Source of the DNA: Takifugu bimaculatus
Lineage: Eukaryota; Chordata; Actinopteri; Tetraodontiformes; Tetraodontidae
Direction of reading: 5' to 3'
Length of the DNA stretch: 64,000 bases
Assembly (NCBI GenBank): GCA_004026145.2
Contig: CP034996.1
Span: 16,691,641 to 16,755,640 of the forward strand
In this document: positions 62,640 to 64,000 of the stretch, one piece after another
Layout of the letters: each line of letters opens with the position of its first letter
How positions within the stretch are numbered: the stretch's first letter is position 1
Program-made: the position numbers and the translations under genes
The notes under the pieces: model-generated
Seen by the model: only the letters and a program-made list of their open reading frames with translations
Told to the model about the DNA's origin: nothing
Databases searched by the model: none

Positions 62640-64000
62640 CTGCTTTTATTTGTCCCTCAGTGCCCTCAGAGTGTTTTATAGAGAGCCGTTTATTCAGACA
62701 CAGGAAGGGAGGACTTCAGCAAGCTTAAGTGTCGGCCTAAACCAACCAAATACCGACTAAACTCTGTAAACGTGCTCTTTCATAGACTATATTTGTGCAC
62801 CGAATACTAAACTTTACTTGTAGAGCTGGACACTAGTGATCCAATAACATCTGATAATAACAAATGTGCGTGTTGGTGAGAGTGTGAGTAGTTTGAAATA
62901 CTCCTTAAAAGGAACGACACAACAGCCAGATATATTTAACAATATATATTTCCATTGTCAATGTACATTCCATTTCGACATAAGCTTTCTTCACAAACAA
63001 AGAGTTGGCATCTAAATAAATACTATATAAAATAGAACTTCAAAATAAATATATCTATAAAGGGAACCTTTTATATGAGAGTTTTTTTTTCTTTTTTCGT
63101 TATATCTAAAGAAAGCGAAAGCACAGATCTCGTTCTTATTCCCCAACATTGACACTTGCAAAGGCATGAAGGAATGGAGTTCGCGCAGCTGCATCAGACA
63201 TTCTGTCCCCTTTGGGCTGGACATGAAGACAATTCCGGGGCCCATGTGTGAGCGACACAAGCTGGGGGGTCGCGGGTGTGTAAAAAGTCGCAGCGTCGTG
63301 GCGCCGTGAAGATAAAACAGGTCGGTTGTGTTTGCGATTTCCATGCGTTGGAAGGCGAGTGTGAAGTTAAAGTCTGAACAGAGTTGAGCAAAAAAAGAGA
63401 AGGCAGCGACTGAAAAAACCAGGTCCGTGGTTAAAGAGGAACAGGGGCAAGAGGGGAGAAAGGAGACTGGTCTCTCTCTCCTCCCCGACTCTGTGGTATG
63501 ACGGATGTTATGTGCAGCAGCTGTGTTTGCCAATCAAGGCCAGGGGTGTTTGTGGGACAATTTCTCAGGGAGAGGGAAGAAGGGAAGAAGAGGAAGGGGA
63601 AAATAAAGTGAGAAAGAGAGAGCCGAGACACTGAGCAGTAACAGCAGGAAATGGGTTGATCCGGATAGGGGCAGATTGTGTTCCCTGTGTGGATTCAATG
63701 AGTCCACAGTATTTAGGACTCAGAGAGGAACCGGGGAATTAGCTTAGCCTCTCGACTGCTAATGAGCCATGGATAGCATAAACAGCGGGAGGGTTTTTTT
63801 TCCTCCTCTGTTTCATTATATTGCCGGGGCGCACTTTTCTAAATCAAGTGCTAGGGACTGAAAATTTTTTCTTAACCCCCTTCCCGCACATTCCCCCCTT
63901 CTGGATTCTCATGACCTCGAAAACGTCTTTCCCTCCAAAATACATATCTAATATATTCTCTATATATTTTTGTACTGAATTGTAGTTATATGTACCATGC
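62640..64000 (-). other. possible 3' UTR of a minus-strand gene beyond the window
   Basis: On the minus strand this AT-rich stretch contains AUUUA-type elements (TATTTATTT near 63012-63055) and canonical AATAAA hexamers at 62687-62692 and 62645-62650. No coding frame with a known protein was found in it. SPRY4 follows NDFIP1 on the opposite strand in human, so spry4 is a guess from synteny only. Confidence 0.25.

Larger units (their letters stand above)
37940..62640. other. gene-poor region, microsatellite-rich
   Basis: No conserved protein-coding exon was recognised in about 25 kb. Long open frames here are CA/GT repeats read through (Thr-His or Val-Cys runs) or chance frames. Some stretches are AT-rich, free of obvious repeats and could contain conserved noncoding elements, notably 38040-38420 and 40140-40480, but this cannot be judged without comparison to another genome. 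Confidence 0.6.

Noticed and set aside
63012..63533. Minus-strand frame of 173 codons
   Set aside because: No resemblance to Sprouty or any other family; the region looks like untranslated AU-rich sequence.

Overview
This window is nuclear DNA from a vertebrate, almost certainly a teleost fish. The evidence is intron-split genes with GT-AG junctions, close matches to vertebrate proteins, compact introns, very dense (CA)n/(GT)n microsatellites, and interspersed sequences of kinds I know from fish genomes. There are no operons or bacterial features. Exons were assembled by eye from reading frames, splice signals and knowledge of the families.

Left part (1-26.6 kb): an aff4-zcchc10-hspa4 block in the same order and orientation as human 5q31.1. 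The N-terminal third of aff4 (super elongation complex scaffold) runs leftward off the window edge. zcchc10 (small zinc-knuckle protein with a Ser tail) is also on the minus strand. hspa4 (Hsp110-type chaperone and nucleotide exchange factor, 19 coding exons) is on the plus strand, behind a promoter carrying a six-unit heat-shock element array, a CRE and a TCTCGCGAGA palindrome. A roughly 420 bp inverted-repeat transposon sits in an aff4 intron and a 29/32 bp minisatellite in a zcchc10 intron.

Middle part (27.4-37.9 kb): three plus-strand genes. They are rnf14 (RBR ubiquitin ligase, 8 coding exons), an EndoU-family poly(U)-specific endoribonuclease (endouc-like, 6 coding exons, with two apparent frame disruptions), and ndfip1 (three PY motifs and three membrane segments, 7 coding exons). 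In human, RNF14 and NDFIP1 lie at 5q31.3, so two human 5q31 segments are adjacent here, with an endonuclease gene between rnf14 and ndfip1.

Right part (37.5-64 kb): about 26 kb with no recognisable conserved protein gene. It holds about twenty (CA)n/(GT)n tracts, several arranged as inverted pairs, G-rich and C-rich runs, alternating CG-rich tracts, diverged interspersed repeats and one small unassigned ORF. CTCF-like motifs occur at 37.7, 41.2 and 45.45 kb. The last 1.3 kb resembles an AU-rich 3' UTR of a minus-strand gene beyond the edge; spry4 is the guess from human gene order.

I found no clearly new multi-gene system. The items most worth a second look are the two frame breaks in the EndoU gene, the heat-shock element array of hspa4, three short introns that are open and multiples of three, and the small ORF at 54.0 kb.
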